The notes under the pieces are model-generated. The model was not told the DNA's origin, did not search any database, and was given only the letters and a program-made list of their open reading frames with translations. A DNA stretch of 64,000 nt from an uncultured Collinsella sp. GTDB lineage: Bacteria; Actinomycetota; Coriobacteriia; Coriobacteriales; Coriobacteriaceae. Positions 53,333 to 61,310 of the stretch are shown here, in pieces (position 1 is the stretch's first letter; the number at the start of each line of letters is the position of its first letter). The DNA is taken from NCBI GenBank assembly GCA_900767675.1, contig CAAFZX010000007.1, positions 1 to 64,000 on the forward strand, written 5' to 3'. A program made the translations under genes and the position numbers.

Positions 53333-53589
53333 TTGCATTTGCCGCAGGCGGGAACCAAATTTTGGATTTCGGTGATGAATCCTGTTGCCTGTTTGTCCAT
53401 AACGAGTGGATTCAGATGATCCCATTCCGTCATTGCATTACCGCAGTAGGCGCATGCAACATTGTCAGGATCCATTTCCAGAACGGTGAGAGCGGCAGCT
53501 ATTTGCTCATCGGTTGGCTTAATGCAAGGTATGATTCCGTTTACGAATGAGTTTGTGATACTCGATGATCTACCAGTGATTTTTCTGCA
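53317..53589 (-). pseudogene. HNH endonuclease fragment
   Basis: Read on the minus strand: KPTDEQIAAALTVLEMDPDN, then VACAYCGNAMTEWDHLNPLV and GFITEIQNLVPACGKCNQTNGN. This is a zinc-containing HNH nuclease motif (CxxC, DH, N, CxxC). No start codon is found before the in-frame stop near 53590, and similarity ends at about 53317, so both ends are lost. Often part of phage or restriction modules. Confidence 0.7.
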
Positions 53590-53698
53590 TTAGGCATTCG
53601 GAAAGGGAATCGGTTCTTCATGATTCGCATCCTTTCTAGTACTGCCCTTATTTAATGACCGAGATATGCTCATCGACTGCGGTATTCTGCCCCTTAGG

Positions 53699-55036
53699 TT
53701 ACAGACGGTTGTTTCTATTGAGCTTCCAGAGGAAATACATGGGGTTCTCTTTTGCCTTGGCTTCTCGCAAGAAATCTGCGGATTGAGATGCAAGGGCCCC
53801 TATGCCGGCAGCCCCGAGGATGCTCATGGCATCACAAGGTGATGCGATTCCGTATTGCCCCAATGTAAAGCTCGCAATTCCGATAGCGGCTTCAATGCCT
53901 GCGGAGGTGACTAATCGGGATCGTTCGTTTTTCATCACCAAAGATATCTTGTGAAGCTCGGGCTCTATTAGGTCGTTCTTCAGGTCAGCTAATGCCGAGC
54001 TGTCGATGGGCCTTTCGCTCAGGCCTTTGGACAAGGTATCCCTAAACACAAGAAACGACTCTTCGTTTCTAATGCGGCAATCAAGGATGCTACGCAATGT
54101 CGCATTTTCAGCAATGGGGAGGGGACAAGATAACCGGCGAATGGGTAGGGTCTGATCCTTTCGAGGATAAAGGGTGGAAGTTGCGGACTCGAGGAACTCA
54201 ATCTGAGCGGGACGAGTGGTTAAATACGAGCTATTCGAAAAATATGGATTGACGAGGGCTTGGAAGCAATCGTTCAACAATGGCAGTAAGAGAGCCACAA
54301 CGCCACCGTTTTCCAGCATGTCTCTATCCAATCGCGTTTCGCCTTGGCTTGCATAGAGCGATTCGTATTCAGACGGGATTTCCAGGAAATCGACATCTAT
54401 CTCCTCATGGGACCCATATGCATCCATTCCCTCAATCGCTACATACAGAACTCCATCCGGTGCTCGTTTTAAAGTGCACGTGGTAGAGGAGCAAAATTGT
54501 CGTACGAGATCATCCCAATAACTCGATATCAATCCTTTTGCTTTTGACTCTCTTTCGATTTGTCGCGCCAGGCATTTTTCGCAAAGAGGAATATAATTGC
54601 TCGAAAATCCGAGTATTCCAGCTTTGACTATGTCTTCGACTCGCATAGTCAAATAGATCCCGAATGCAAGTTCATCGACTGAGACATAATCATCGTGCCC
54701 CATTTCGAATGCCGAATCTATAGGACAATGAATCAGGGTTTTATCTGCATACAATGCTGAGAACTTTGCTAAGTGGTAAACGTTTTGCTCTCGACAGGCA
54801 TAGTCAGTGCAGGGGAATTTTCCCCCTTCAAGGGTGGAGTCAACAGAAAAATTGAATAGGGATTGATTTTCGAATTTTTCGATTGGGATAAGGGGTGCAA
54901 GGCTCCTAGTGAAGGCGTCGAACCTCCTTTGCCCCAGTTCTTCTAGGTACGCATTTATTTCGGCAAGAGAGCTGTTCTTGAATGCGGCTAGATAAGAATA
55001 AAGGTCATCGTATGCATGAGTCGTCATTTCGCTCAC
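53699..55036 (-). CDS. Large unknown protein of the defence island
   Basis: A 445-residue protein not recognised. Residues 1 to about 60 are helical and acidic. There are scattered Cys pairs (CTDYACREQ; PLCEKCLARQ; FCSSTTC) that could bind zinc. A hydrophobic, Gly/Ala-rich stretch near residues 380-420 (TSAGIEAAIGIASFTLGQYGIAS; ILGAAGIGALASQSA) could insert in a membrane. Base composition is AT-rich. It is monocistronic and flanked by remnants. A membrane-disrupting effector would fit, but that is speculation. Confidence 0.65.
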   Translation of the reverse strand: MSEMTTHAYDDLYSYLAAFKNSSLAEINAYLEELGQRRFDAFTRSLAPLIPIEKFENQSLFNFSVDSTLEGGKFPCTDYACREQNVYHLAKFSALYADKTLIHCPIDSAFEMGHDDYVSVDELAFGIYLTMRVEDIVKAGILGFSSNYIPLCEKCLARQIERESKAKGLISSYWDDLVRQFCSSTTCTLKRAPDGVLYVAIEGMDAYGSHEEIDVDFLEIPSEYESLYASQGETRLDRDMLENGGVVALLLPLLNDCFQALVNPYFSNSSYLTTRPAQIEFLESATSTLYPRKDQTLPIRRLSCPLPIAENATLRSILDCRIRNEESFLVFRDTLSKGLSERPIDSSALADLKNDLIEPELHKISLVMKNERSRLVTSAGIEAAIGIASFTLGQYGIASPCDAMSILGAAGIGALASQSADFLREAKAKENPMYFLWKLNRNNRL

Positions 55037-55625
55037 CTACACTAAATCAAAGATGAAAAGAAATTTGTCGAGCTTTTGGTTGTAGGAAATGTCCGTCTTT
55101 CCATCCTTGATTCTATCAGCAACGGGGAGGCAAGGAGGCAGGAGCTCGGCAGCCTATACTCGACCGTTCAGAAGCGCGTGTACGAGATCCTGTCGTGACG
55201 CGCGAGCAGATACGAGAAGGGCTGACGTGGGGTGTGGCCACGCTGCTGGCCGCGCTCCTATGCCTTTCGATTTCGCCACTCGTGCTACTGTTTGCGTTTG
55301 TATGGCGTTTGGGCAAAAAATTAGGGCCGAACCGCCAAACGGCTCCGCCCTTATAAAACCCGGAGGTTTTGACATCTGATGCCATTTTGGGCGAGCGGAC
55401 GCCCAGGTGTCAACGATTTTCTAGACAAAGTCGAAATGCGACACGAGCGCGTTGTTGCGCGCGTAGAGGTGTCGCGCAAACTTCGGGAGCTGCATAGTCT
55501 GCAAGTTGCGTACGGGTATGCGGCTCAAGCTTGCGAGCGACTCTTGATTTGATATGTCTTAGAGCATATGATCATAAGAAAACTCTGATATTCAATTCAA
55601 AAACAACGATAGGATGTTGAGGACA
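55037..55625. other. Intergenic region with a possible small coupled gene pair
   Basis: One frame from TTG 55076 to TGA 55198 reads NVRLSILDSISNGEARRQEL and ends in VYEILS. A GTG at 55195 overlaps its stop (GTGA) and opens a 53-residue frame to 55356 with a membrane helix (VATLLAALLCLSISPLVLLFAFVW). Whether either is expressed is uncertain. Nothing else is recognisable up to the ATPase gene. Confidence 0.35.
55195..55356 (+). CDS. Possible 53-residue membrane protein
   Basis: GTG start coupled to a preceding short frame; VTREQIREGLTWG, then one hydrophobic helix and a basic end (RLGKKLGPNRQ). No family recognised. Confidence 0.3.
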   Translation: MTREQIREGLTWGVATLLAALLCLSISPLVLLFAFVWRLGKKLGPNRQTAPPL

Positions 55626-56843
55626 ATGCTTTGCCAGTTCACCTTTAGGAACTACAGGTCCTACCGCGACGAGGCGGAGCTGTCCATGCAGGCGACGCCG
55701 ATGAGGGAGTTCGAGCGTTCCCTCATCGAGTGTACCGACGGGCAGAGCTTCCTGCCGGTGGCCGCGGTGTACGGCCCCAACGCCGGCGGCAAGTCCAACC
55801 TTCTCGAGGCCCTCGACTACGTGCGATCGGCGGTGGCCAGGCCGGTCTGGCTGTTGTCCGCCCGCGCCGACGCGCCCGAGGGGGAGCGCCCCACGATGGC
55901 TCGCTGTTCGGCGTTCGCGTTCGACGACGTGTCGGTCGCCGAGCCCACCGAGTTCGAGCTCTACTACCGCGCAGGCGAGCACGAGTACCGCTACATCCTG
56001 TCCGTGCACGCCGACGAGATCGTGTCCGAGGGGCTGTGGCGGCGCAAGCTGGGCGCATCGCGCACGGCGATGCTGTTTGAGCGCGAGGGCGCAGAGGTTG
56101 ACCTCGGCCCTACGCTGCGCAAGCTCGCGACGGCCGCGACGTTCAACCCGAACCTGCCGTACCTGTCGTTCCTCTGCATCAACTTCGACGCGCCGGTGGT
56201 CAAGGAAGCAGCCAGCTGGTTTCTCGGTGGGGTGTTCCTGAACTACAACAGCTCTTATCTGGAGCGGGCGCTCGAGCAGATGCTCGACGAGGCAGACTCG
56301 CCCGAGGTCACGCGCTTCCTGCGCGCCGTGGACGTGCGCATCGGCGGCTTTAGGGTGGAGAAGGCCCCCGAGGGGCGCGGCCAGCGCGTCTTCGTGAGGC
56401 ACGACGTGGATGGCAGGGGCTATGAGCTGCGGCTGCCCGAGGAGTCGGCCGGCACGCAGAAGCTCATGGGGCTGGCGGCGTTTTTGCTGGCAGCGCTCGA
56501 GCGCGGCAGCACCGTGATCGTCGACGAGCTGGATGCCAAGCTGCACCCGAAGCTTTTGCGCTACGTGATCCTGCTGTTTAAGGACCCCGAGGTCAACAAG
56601 CACGGCGCGCAGCTCATCTTCTCGTCGCAGGACGTGTCCACCATGCGAAACGACGTGTTTCGCCGCGACGAGATATGGTTCGCAGCGCGCGGCGAGGGGG
56701 AGGCCAGCCAGCTGTGGTCGCTCGCCGACATCCACGAGGCCAACGGTAACCTGGTCAGCAAGAACGCAGCCTTCGACAAGCAGTACCTGTCGGGCCGTTA
56801 CGGCGCCGACCCGTACCTCACCCGCATCGAGGAGTGGGACTAG
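55626..56843 (+). CDS. AAA ATPase of the RloA/AbiLi type
   Basis: A 405-residue SMC/ABC-like ATPase. It starts MLCQFTFRNYRSYRDEAELSM, has Walker A YGPNAGGKSNLLEAL near residue 50, an ABC-like signature in PEESAGTQKLMGLA, and Walker B STVIVDELDAKLHPKLL. The next gene, RloB-like, starts one base after its stop. RloA-RloB pairs occur at restriction loci and in the AbiL abortive-infection system; the ATPase probably senses infection and activates its partner. GC is much higher than in the genes before it, so it was probably acquired separately. ATG 55614 is an alternative start. Confidence 0.85.
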   Translation: MLCQFTFRNYRSYRDEAELSMQATPMREFERSLIECTDGQSFLPVAAVYGPNAGGKSNLLEALDYVRSAVARPVWLLSARADAPEGERPTMARCSAFAFDDVSVAEPTEFELYYRAGEHEYRYILSVHADEIVSEGLWRRKLGASRTAMLFEREGAEVDLGPTLRKLATAATFNPNLPYLSFLCINFDAPVVKEAASWFLGGVFLNYNSSYLERALEQMLDEADSPEVTRFLRAVDVRIGGFRVEKAPEGRGQRVFVRHDVDGRGYELRLPEESAGTQKLMGLAAFLLAALERGSTVIVDELDAKLHPKLLRYVILLFKDPEVNKHGAQLIFSSQDVSTMRNDVFRRDEIWFAARGEGEASQLWSLADIHEANGNLVSKNAAFDKQYLSGRYGADPYLTRIEEWD

Positions 56844-56844
56844 C

Positions 56845-57510
56845 ATGGTGGCGAAGAAGGCGAGGGACTGGCGCAGCGGCAGGCGCGAGGGCCGCTCTCG
56901 CATGGTCCAGATGACGCGCCACCTCGTGGTGAGCGAAGGCAAGGAGACCGAGCCCCGCTACTTCGAGGGCGTGCGCGCGGCGCTGGATGCGGCGAACGGC
57001 CGCAAGGTCTCCATCGTCGTCAAGGGAACCGGCAAGCACACGCTCGACCTGCTCGGCTTCGCCGTCGAGCACTGCCGCTACGCGCCAGAGACGTTCGACC
57101 ACGTGTGGCTCGTGTTCGACAAGGACGACTTCCCAGCGGCAGACTTCGACGCGATGGAGCGCAAGTGCGCCGAGCTCTCCGACGGGTCGAGGACGTTCCA
57201 TGCGCTGTGGTCGAACCCCTGCTTCGAACTGTGGCCGCTCCTGCACCTGCGCTACACGTCGGCTCCGATGTCGGCGGCGGAGTGCCAGAGGGCGCTGTCG
57301 CAGGCGATGTCGAAGGGGTTCGGCGTCGACTACCGAAAGAACATCGACGGGCTCTTCGACCTCGTCGAAGAGAATCGCGAGGAGGCGTTAGCGAGGGCCG
57401 CGCGCCTGGACGGCCACCACGACAGTCTCGGCAACATGAGGCCCTCGGACCGGAACCCGGCGACCAGGGTCGGGGACATATTCGAGGAGCTGGGGCCCTA
57501 CCTGGGGTGA
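56845..57510 (+). CDS. RloB/AbiLii-type effector protein
   Basis: A 221-residue protein with the RloB pattern: a basic start (KKARDWRSGRREGRSR), HLVVSEGKETEPRYFEGV (conserved Glu), a DxD-like VWLVFDKDDFP, and SNPCFELWPLLHL. This arrangement resembles a TOPRIM-like fold, so it may be a nuclease. Directly coupled to the ATPase gene upstream. A short inverted repeat (AAGGAGC with GCTCCTT) follows at about 57530-57577. Confidence 0.85.
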   Translation: MVAKKARDWRSGRREGRSRMVQMTRHLVVSEGKETEPRYFEGVRAALDAANGRKVSIVVKGTGKHTLDLLGFAVEHCRYAPETFDHVWLVFDKDDFPAADFDAMERKCAELSDGSRTFHALWSNPCFELWPLLHLRYTSAPMSAAECQRALSQAMSKGFGVDYRKNIDGLFDLVEENREEALARAARLDGHHDSLGNMRPSDRNPATRVGDIFEELGPYLG

Positions 57511-57597
57511 AATAAGTTTCGAGAGCGAAAGGAGCACTCGCATGAACAGTCGCCATCGTGACCTGCGAAGCGCTCCTTGAACTTATCGATTCCCCTC

Positions 57598-57759
57598 ATG
57601 ATCGCCTCCAAGCACTCGGGTCATAACGTTCTCGATTTCGCCCGCGACGCGCGGGCCGTCTCTCTCGTCGACGGCTGCGGGATTCCTCAGGAGAACGCGG
57701 CGGTCGCGGCGCTTCTCTTCATGAAGCGATTGACCGTGGCGGTGGGCGTACTAAACTAA
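57598..57759 (+). CDS. Short frame of unknown origin
   Basis: Fifty-three residues from ATG 57598, HSGHNVLDFARDARAVSLVD and GIPQENAAVAALLFMKRL. GC-rich and protein-like, but with no clear ribosome site; probably a remnant. The rest of 57511-57851 holds nothing recognisable. Confidence 0.3.
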   Translation: MIASKHSGHNVLDFARDARAVSLVDGCGIPQENAAVAALLFMKRLTVAVGVLN

Positions 57760-57851
57760 CGCTACATAACAAAGCCTTTGGGCTTATCGGGGCGGGATTG
57801 CGCAAGCGGTTCTGCCCCGTTTTCTTTTGACATCTGGCTGCCGAAGGATGT

Positions 57852-57984
57852 AATTTCGGAAGTGCGGGGAAAATCGCAAACCTTCGAGCACAACGCGATT
57901 TTTAGGAACAAAACCGCAGGTCGCGGAAGCGTAAAACGGGGGTCTGGTCAGCATTTCTTCGATTTTCCCCGCACTTCCGAATTT
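57852..57984 (+). repeat. Palindromic core element C
   Basis: Arms 57852-57876 and 57960-57984 are reverse complements at about 24 of 25 positions (GGAAGTGCGGGGAAAATCG and its complement). The core AAACCGCAGGT is at 57911-57921. Arm sequence is unrelated to A, B or D. Confidence 0.7.
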
Positions 57985-58198
57985 GACCGCTTGCCACACC
58001 CCGATTACGTCTCAAAGTGCCGCAAAAAGCCGTGTTCCTGCTTGATTTTGCTCAGGAATTATGCCTGAGGGGTAGCGGTTCGCTATTCTGGGCCGTGCGC
58101 CGGCGCGTGCAGGGCTCTTTGGCTCGGGCGAGAGTCTAAAGGATGAAGTTGGCATTCAAGGTTCTAAAGGCCGATTTGGGAGATTCGTGGTTATTGGA

Positions 58199-58227
58199 TT
58201 GACGGCCCCCGAGTTCTCCCTTAAAGT
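58199..58227 (+). promoter_or_regulatory. Predicted promoter of the small RNA before the AbiF-like gene
   Basis: TTGACG (58199-58204) and TAAAGT (58222-58227) with a 17-bp spacer; transcription would begin near 58235. Confidence 0.65.
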
Positions 58228-58234
58228 AACTGTT

Positions 58235-58296
58235 GTGATGAGGCCTTGCGACGGTACGTCCGGCTTGGTCCGTGGGAACCGCCGAAAGGCGGTTTT
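58235..58296 (+). ncRNA. Predicted small RNA upstream of the AbiF-like gene (AbiF-RNA-like)
   Basis: About 62 nt from a promoter to an intrinsic terminator (AACCGCC-GAAA-GGCGGTT, 58277-58294, then TT), entirely in the leader of the HEPN gene. The 5' part can form AGGCC/GGCTT enclosing GACG-GTA-CGTC. Small structured RNAs ending in a terminator just upstream of Abi_2/AbiF genes are a described class, and such RNA is thought to act as antitoxin. Identity with that class is inferred from position and design, not from a covariance match. Confidence 0.6.
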
Positions 58297-58314
58297 CGCG
58301 TTTAAGGGGCCCAT

Positions 58315-59247
58315 ATGGATAAGCCATTTAAATCTATTGCCGAGCAGATTGCTATTCTTGAAAGCCGTGGGCTTGAATGCGATAACGATACTCGTTTAGT
58401 TCTGGAGTGTGAGGGATACTACCCGGTTGTTAACGGCTACAAGGATTTGTTTCTCGACGAACGGTGAGACCCCGGCCAAGAGCTTTTCGTTACAGGGGCC
58501 AAGTTTTCTGATATCTATCGTTTATTCGAATTCGATCGAACGTTGCGCCTGCTGATGTTTGAGTATTTTAACAAGGCGGAGGCAGTTCTTAAGACCGTCT
58601 GCTCTTATCGGTTTGCTATGGCTCATAAAGATACCCCAGAAGCATACCTTGACAGAGAATCCTATCGTGCTGATGCCGGCTATCGAAAAAAGATCGACAC
58701 GCTTATCGGTGATTTCGAGAAGGTACTATGTAGGTCTAAAAAATGGAAAAGTGATTATAAAAGGGACTACATTCGTCATTACGAAAATAATCACGACAAT
58801 ACGCCTGTATGGATTCTTATGAATTATTTGATGCTTGGTCAGGCATTCAAGTTTTACGAGTTCCAGCCAGAAAGTATGAGAAATTCCATTGCCAAGTCGT
58901 TTTCTGATCTCTATTCCGAGACGCATGAAGTCGATAAGCACATCAGCCCTCGTAGGCTAAGACTTGCATACGATCACATTAAAGATTTTCGAAATATCTG
59001 CGCGCATGACGAGCGTCTGTTCTGCGCTAGGGTATCTCCATCTTGCGATGTCAATTTGGTGGGTGTCTTAGGCGATCTTGAGCTAGTGCTAACTGAGGAC
59101 GATTACAAGATGCTACGTCGTGAAATACTGCTTGAAACTTTTAAGTTAAGTGACTCACTCAGCGGAGATGCCAGTGCAAGGGTTCTTTTTGCTATGGGTG
59201 TCAATGATTTACCGAGCGTGTTTCCTAAGGAAATATTAGGGTTGTAA
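58315..59247 (+). pseudogene. AbiF-like (Abi_2 family) HEPN protein interrupted by one in-frame TGA
   Basis: ATG 58315 opens MDKPFKSIAEQIAILESRGL, the typical Abi_2 start, and NGYKDLFLDER leads to TGA at 58465-58467 (codon 51). The same frame continues DPGQELFVTGAKFSDIYRLF and EFDRTLRLLMFEYFNKAE to residue 310, so the full length matches the family. The HEPN RNase motif R-x4-H is present in FRNICAHDERLF (Arg226, His231). The TGA falls in a variable linker. Recent nonsense mutation is most likely; read-through is an alternative. GTTTAAGGGG precedes the ATG. Expected activity: RNA cleavage causing abortive infection, restrained by the leader RNA. Confidence 0.8.
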
Positions 59248-59749
59248 TCGATGCGTGCGATTTGATGCTTGCGTTGGTAGAAACCTTACACCATCTCCTT
59301 GTGATCGTGTAAGGTGTTGTGCTGCAATACAAAAGCTCTTCGGGAGCTTTAAGGGTGACGCTTTCAATGGAGAGCGTTGCTCTTTTTACGAGTGTAATGA
59401 TGCATATTTAGGCGTTTTGATAACGATGCTGCTCGGGATGTCTCGGAATACCTCGTCAGTCAGGCGTGAAGTTGCGGCGTCATATGCTTGCTGTCAATAA
59501 TTGAATTGACCCCTTGGAGCCTGGGCGATAAATTAAATATGTGGTATTGACGCAGTCGGCCTACGGACCTGCGACCTGCGGAGAGGCGGCTGTTCCTTTG
59601 GATGGCCGCCTCTCTTCGTTGTGCTCGTGATGAGAGACCTTATTGCACCAAGGTTGGCGATAATAAGATCGTAAATTGGATCTGAATGGCCTGGATGTCT
59701 GAGCGTTACCTGAATGAGAATGAGCTTAGGTCGTGTATTGAGGACTAAT
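59248..59749. other. Intergenic region with two hairpins, no gene supported
   Basis: CCTTACAC pairs with GTGTAAGG at 59284-59314 just after the AbiF-like gene. GAGAGGCGGC pairs with GCCGCCTCTC at 59581-59614, followed by TTCGTTG, probably a terminator. A frame from 59255 to 59500 overlaps the first hairpin and has no family resemblance. Confidence 0.5.
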
Positions 59750-60640
59750 GTGAGTGCAGAAGATATCAGGCTTACCGGTGAGGATGATGGGAAGAGATGC
59801 CGCAATCATCATCTCATTGTGATTGACAACGGCTTCGATCTTTCATGCGGTTTGGCGTCTTCGTTTAAAGATTTCTTTGAGCCTCGGATGAAGGTCATAG
59901 ATTCTCTTGTCTCAGAGGAGGGCGCTTGTGATTATGAGACTATCAAAGCGCGAGGTCTGACTGCTTGGGATTTAATCCTCAGAAGCCGGAAAGACATGGA
60001 GGCAAGAGCCTTCAATGTGAATTGGTGCGATGTCGAGACGGCTATTGCCAATGTGTTTGGCATCAACCTGCCCGAGGGCGGCATCGACGATGAGGGCATA
60101 ATGATTTCCGACAATGCCGTCTCGTTCGGTACTTTGCTGGACTACACGTTTCCATTTCGGTGGCTTAAACGGCGGTTTGGGGATGCCGATCTTGTCAATA
60201 TCCACGGCACACTTGATGGTGAATGCATTTTCGGAATCGACGGTTCCGGTAATTTGGATGATCGGGATATCCCCCCGTTTACTAAGACATATCGTGTGTT
60301 GAAGGCTGCTCGAGGGGTTCCAAGCGGCTCGATTGCCTATCCTTCGCAAAGGGGAGGGGATGGTTATAAGACATCTTCGATGTCTTTTTTTGGACATTCG
60401 CTCTCGCGAGCCGATTATTCGTACTTTGAGTCTATTTTTAGCACGGTGAATTTGTATAACGGGCATACCAGCCTGGTCTTCCTATACTCAAACTACGCTA
60501 AGGGTGTTCGCGAGTCAGAGGTGGCCAAGGTGCTCGCCCTCCTTGATTACTATGGCACCTCGCTCGGTGTTGCCGAACGTAGCAACAACCTCGCACACAA
60601 GCTCATGCTGGAGGGCAGGCTCGTCGTTCGGGAGATTTAA
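59750..60640 (+). CDS. AbiH family abortive-infection protein 2
   Basis: The 296 residues start at GTG 59750, five bases after GAGGA. HHLIVIDNGFDLSCGLASSF is the AbiH signature, with Asp in place of the usual Gly before NGFDL. WCDVETAIANVFG and the later SFFGHSLSRADYSYF (the SLGxxD-like block) follow. It is the second AbiH in the window but only distantly similar to 46416-47483. A terminator-like hairpin lies 104 bases downstream. Confidence 0.82.
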   Translation: MSAEDIRLTGEDDGKRCRNHHLIVIDNGFDLSCGLASSFKDFFEPRMKVIDSLVSEEGACDYETIKARGLTAWDLILRSRKDMEARAFNVNWCDVETAIANVFGINLPEGGIDDEGIMISDNAVSFGTLLDYTFPFRWLKRRFGDADLVNIHGTLDGECIFGIDGSGNLDDRDIPPFTKTYRVLKAARGVPSGSIAYPSQRGGDGYKTSSMSFFGHSLSRADYSYFESIFSTVNLYNGHTSLVFLYSNYAKGVRESEVAKVLALLDYYGTSLGVAERSNNLAHKLMLEGRLVVREI

Positions 60641-60743
60641 GCCGATTTGCCTATGTCGGAAATGGGTCGGCTCTGCGAGTAGCCGCTACGGTATGATGTC
60701 CTAAAAGAAAAATGAAAGCCTGCTATGGGCCATCGTTTTGCAA

Positions 60744-60781
60744 GGGGGTTCCTTCCAAGCGGAGGGCATCCCCTAGTTTTT
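60744..60781 (+). terminator. Terminator-like hairpin after AbiH 2
   Basis: GGGGGTTCCTTCC pairs imperfectly with GGAGGGCATCCCC around AAGC, followed by TAGTTTTT. Confidence 0.65.
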
Positions 60782-61014
60782 AGCTAGAGATCGGAGCCAA
60801 ACAGCCGTATTGCCACTTGTTGTTCTGTCGGGCCGTTTAACGTTACGGTAAAATGTTCTTAGTGATGCAGCCGCCGTGGACTCTATGTGAGGCGGAGACA
60901 AAGAAGGGTCGTTGTTCGGTTTTCCGGCAACGGCCCTTTGACGTTTCCGCAACAACTGGATGTTGTCGCGGATGCCTTCATTGCTGCGTGGGCTTTCGAT
61001 TCGGGTCTGTAATT
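60782..61014. other. Intergenic stretch with a second hairpin
   Basis: AAGGGTCGTTG pairs with CAACGGCCCTT (60904-60938) with an inner TTCGG/CCGG pair. A TAAAAT at 60849-60854 could be a -10 box. A small RNA is possible but not supported further. Confidence 0.35.
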
Positions 61015-61141
61015 CCCGAAGTATGCGGCAAATTCTGGAACCCCCGAGCATACCGCCCTTTTCGCGCAAAGAAACCGCAGGTAGAGACGTTTCGGCATCC
61101 CGGTGTGCTCGTCATATTTTGAATTTGCCGCATACTTCCGG
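61015..61141 (+). repeat. Palindromic core element D
   Basis: Arms 61015-61035 and 61121-61141 are reverse complements at 20 of 21 positions (GAAGTATGCGGCAAATTC and its complement). The core AAACCGCAGGT is at 61072-61082, followed by AGA as in A and B. GTTTTTG follows the right arm, as in A. No gene is visible up to the glf terminator. Confidence 0.7.
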
Positions 61142-61220
61142 TTTTTGCCTCTGTGGGAGCCGTGTCTTCTTATATCCTCAGCTAGATAATGGACAAAACA
61201 GCCAATTCCGTCTCCATACT

Positions 61221-61258
61221 AAAACGCCGGCAGGGGCGAACTTGCTCCTCCCGGCGTT
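61221..61258 (-). terminator. Terminator of glf
   Basis: On the minus strand AACGCCGG pairs with CCGGCGTT and runs into TTTTAG. Confidence 0.75.
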
Positions 61259-61310
61259 GGCGTGCCTGCTTGTGCTGTTTTCGGTTCGCGCAGAGGCCCG
61301 TTTAGGGCTC

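Noticed and set aside
55357..55625. Retron-type RNA upstream of the RloA/RloB pair
   Set aside because: No reverse transcriptase gene is present and no msr/msd-like inverted repeats were found.
58465..58515. Selenocysteine codon with SECIS in the AbiF-like gene
   Set aside because: The bases after the TGA (GACCCCGGCCAAGAGC...) give only weak GGCC/CCCC pairings at poor distance, and the residue position is not conserved in the family.
59255..59500. An 81-codon frame after the AbiF-like gene
   Set aside because: It overlaps a hairpin, has no convincing ribosome-binding site and no protein-like family pattern.
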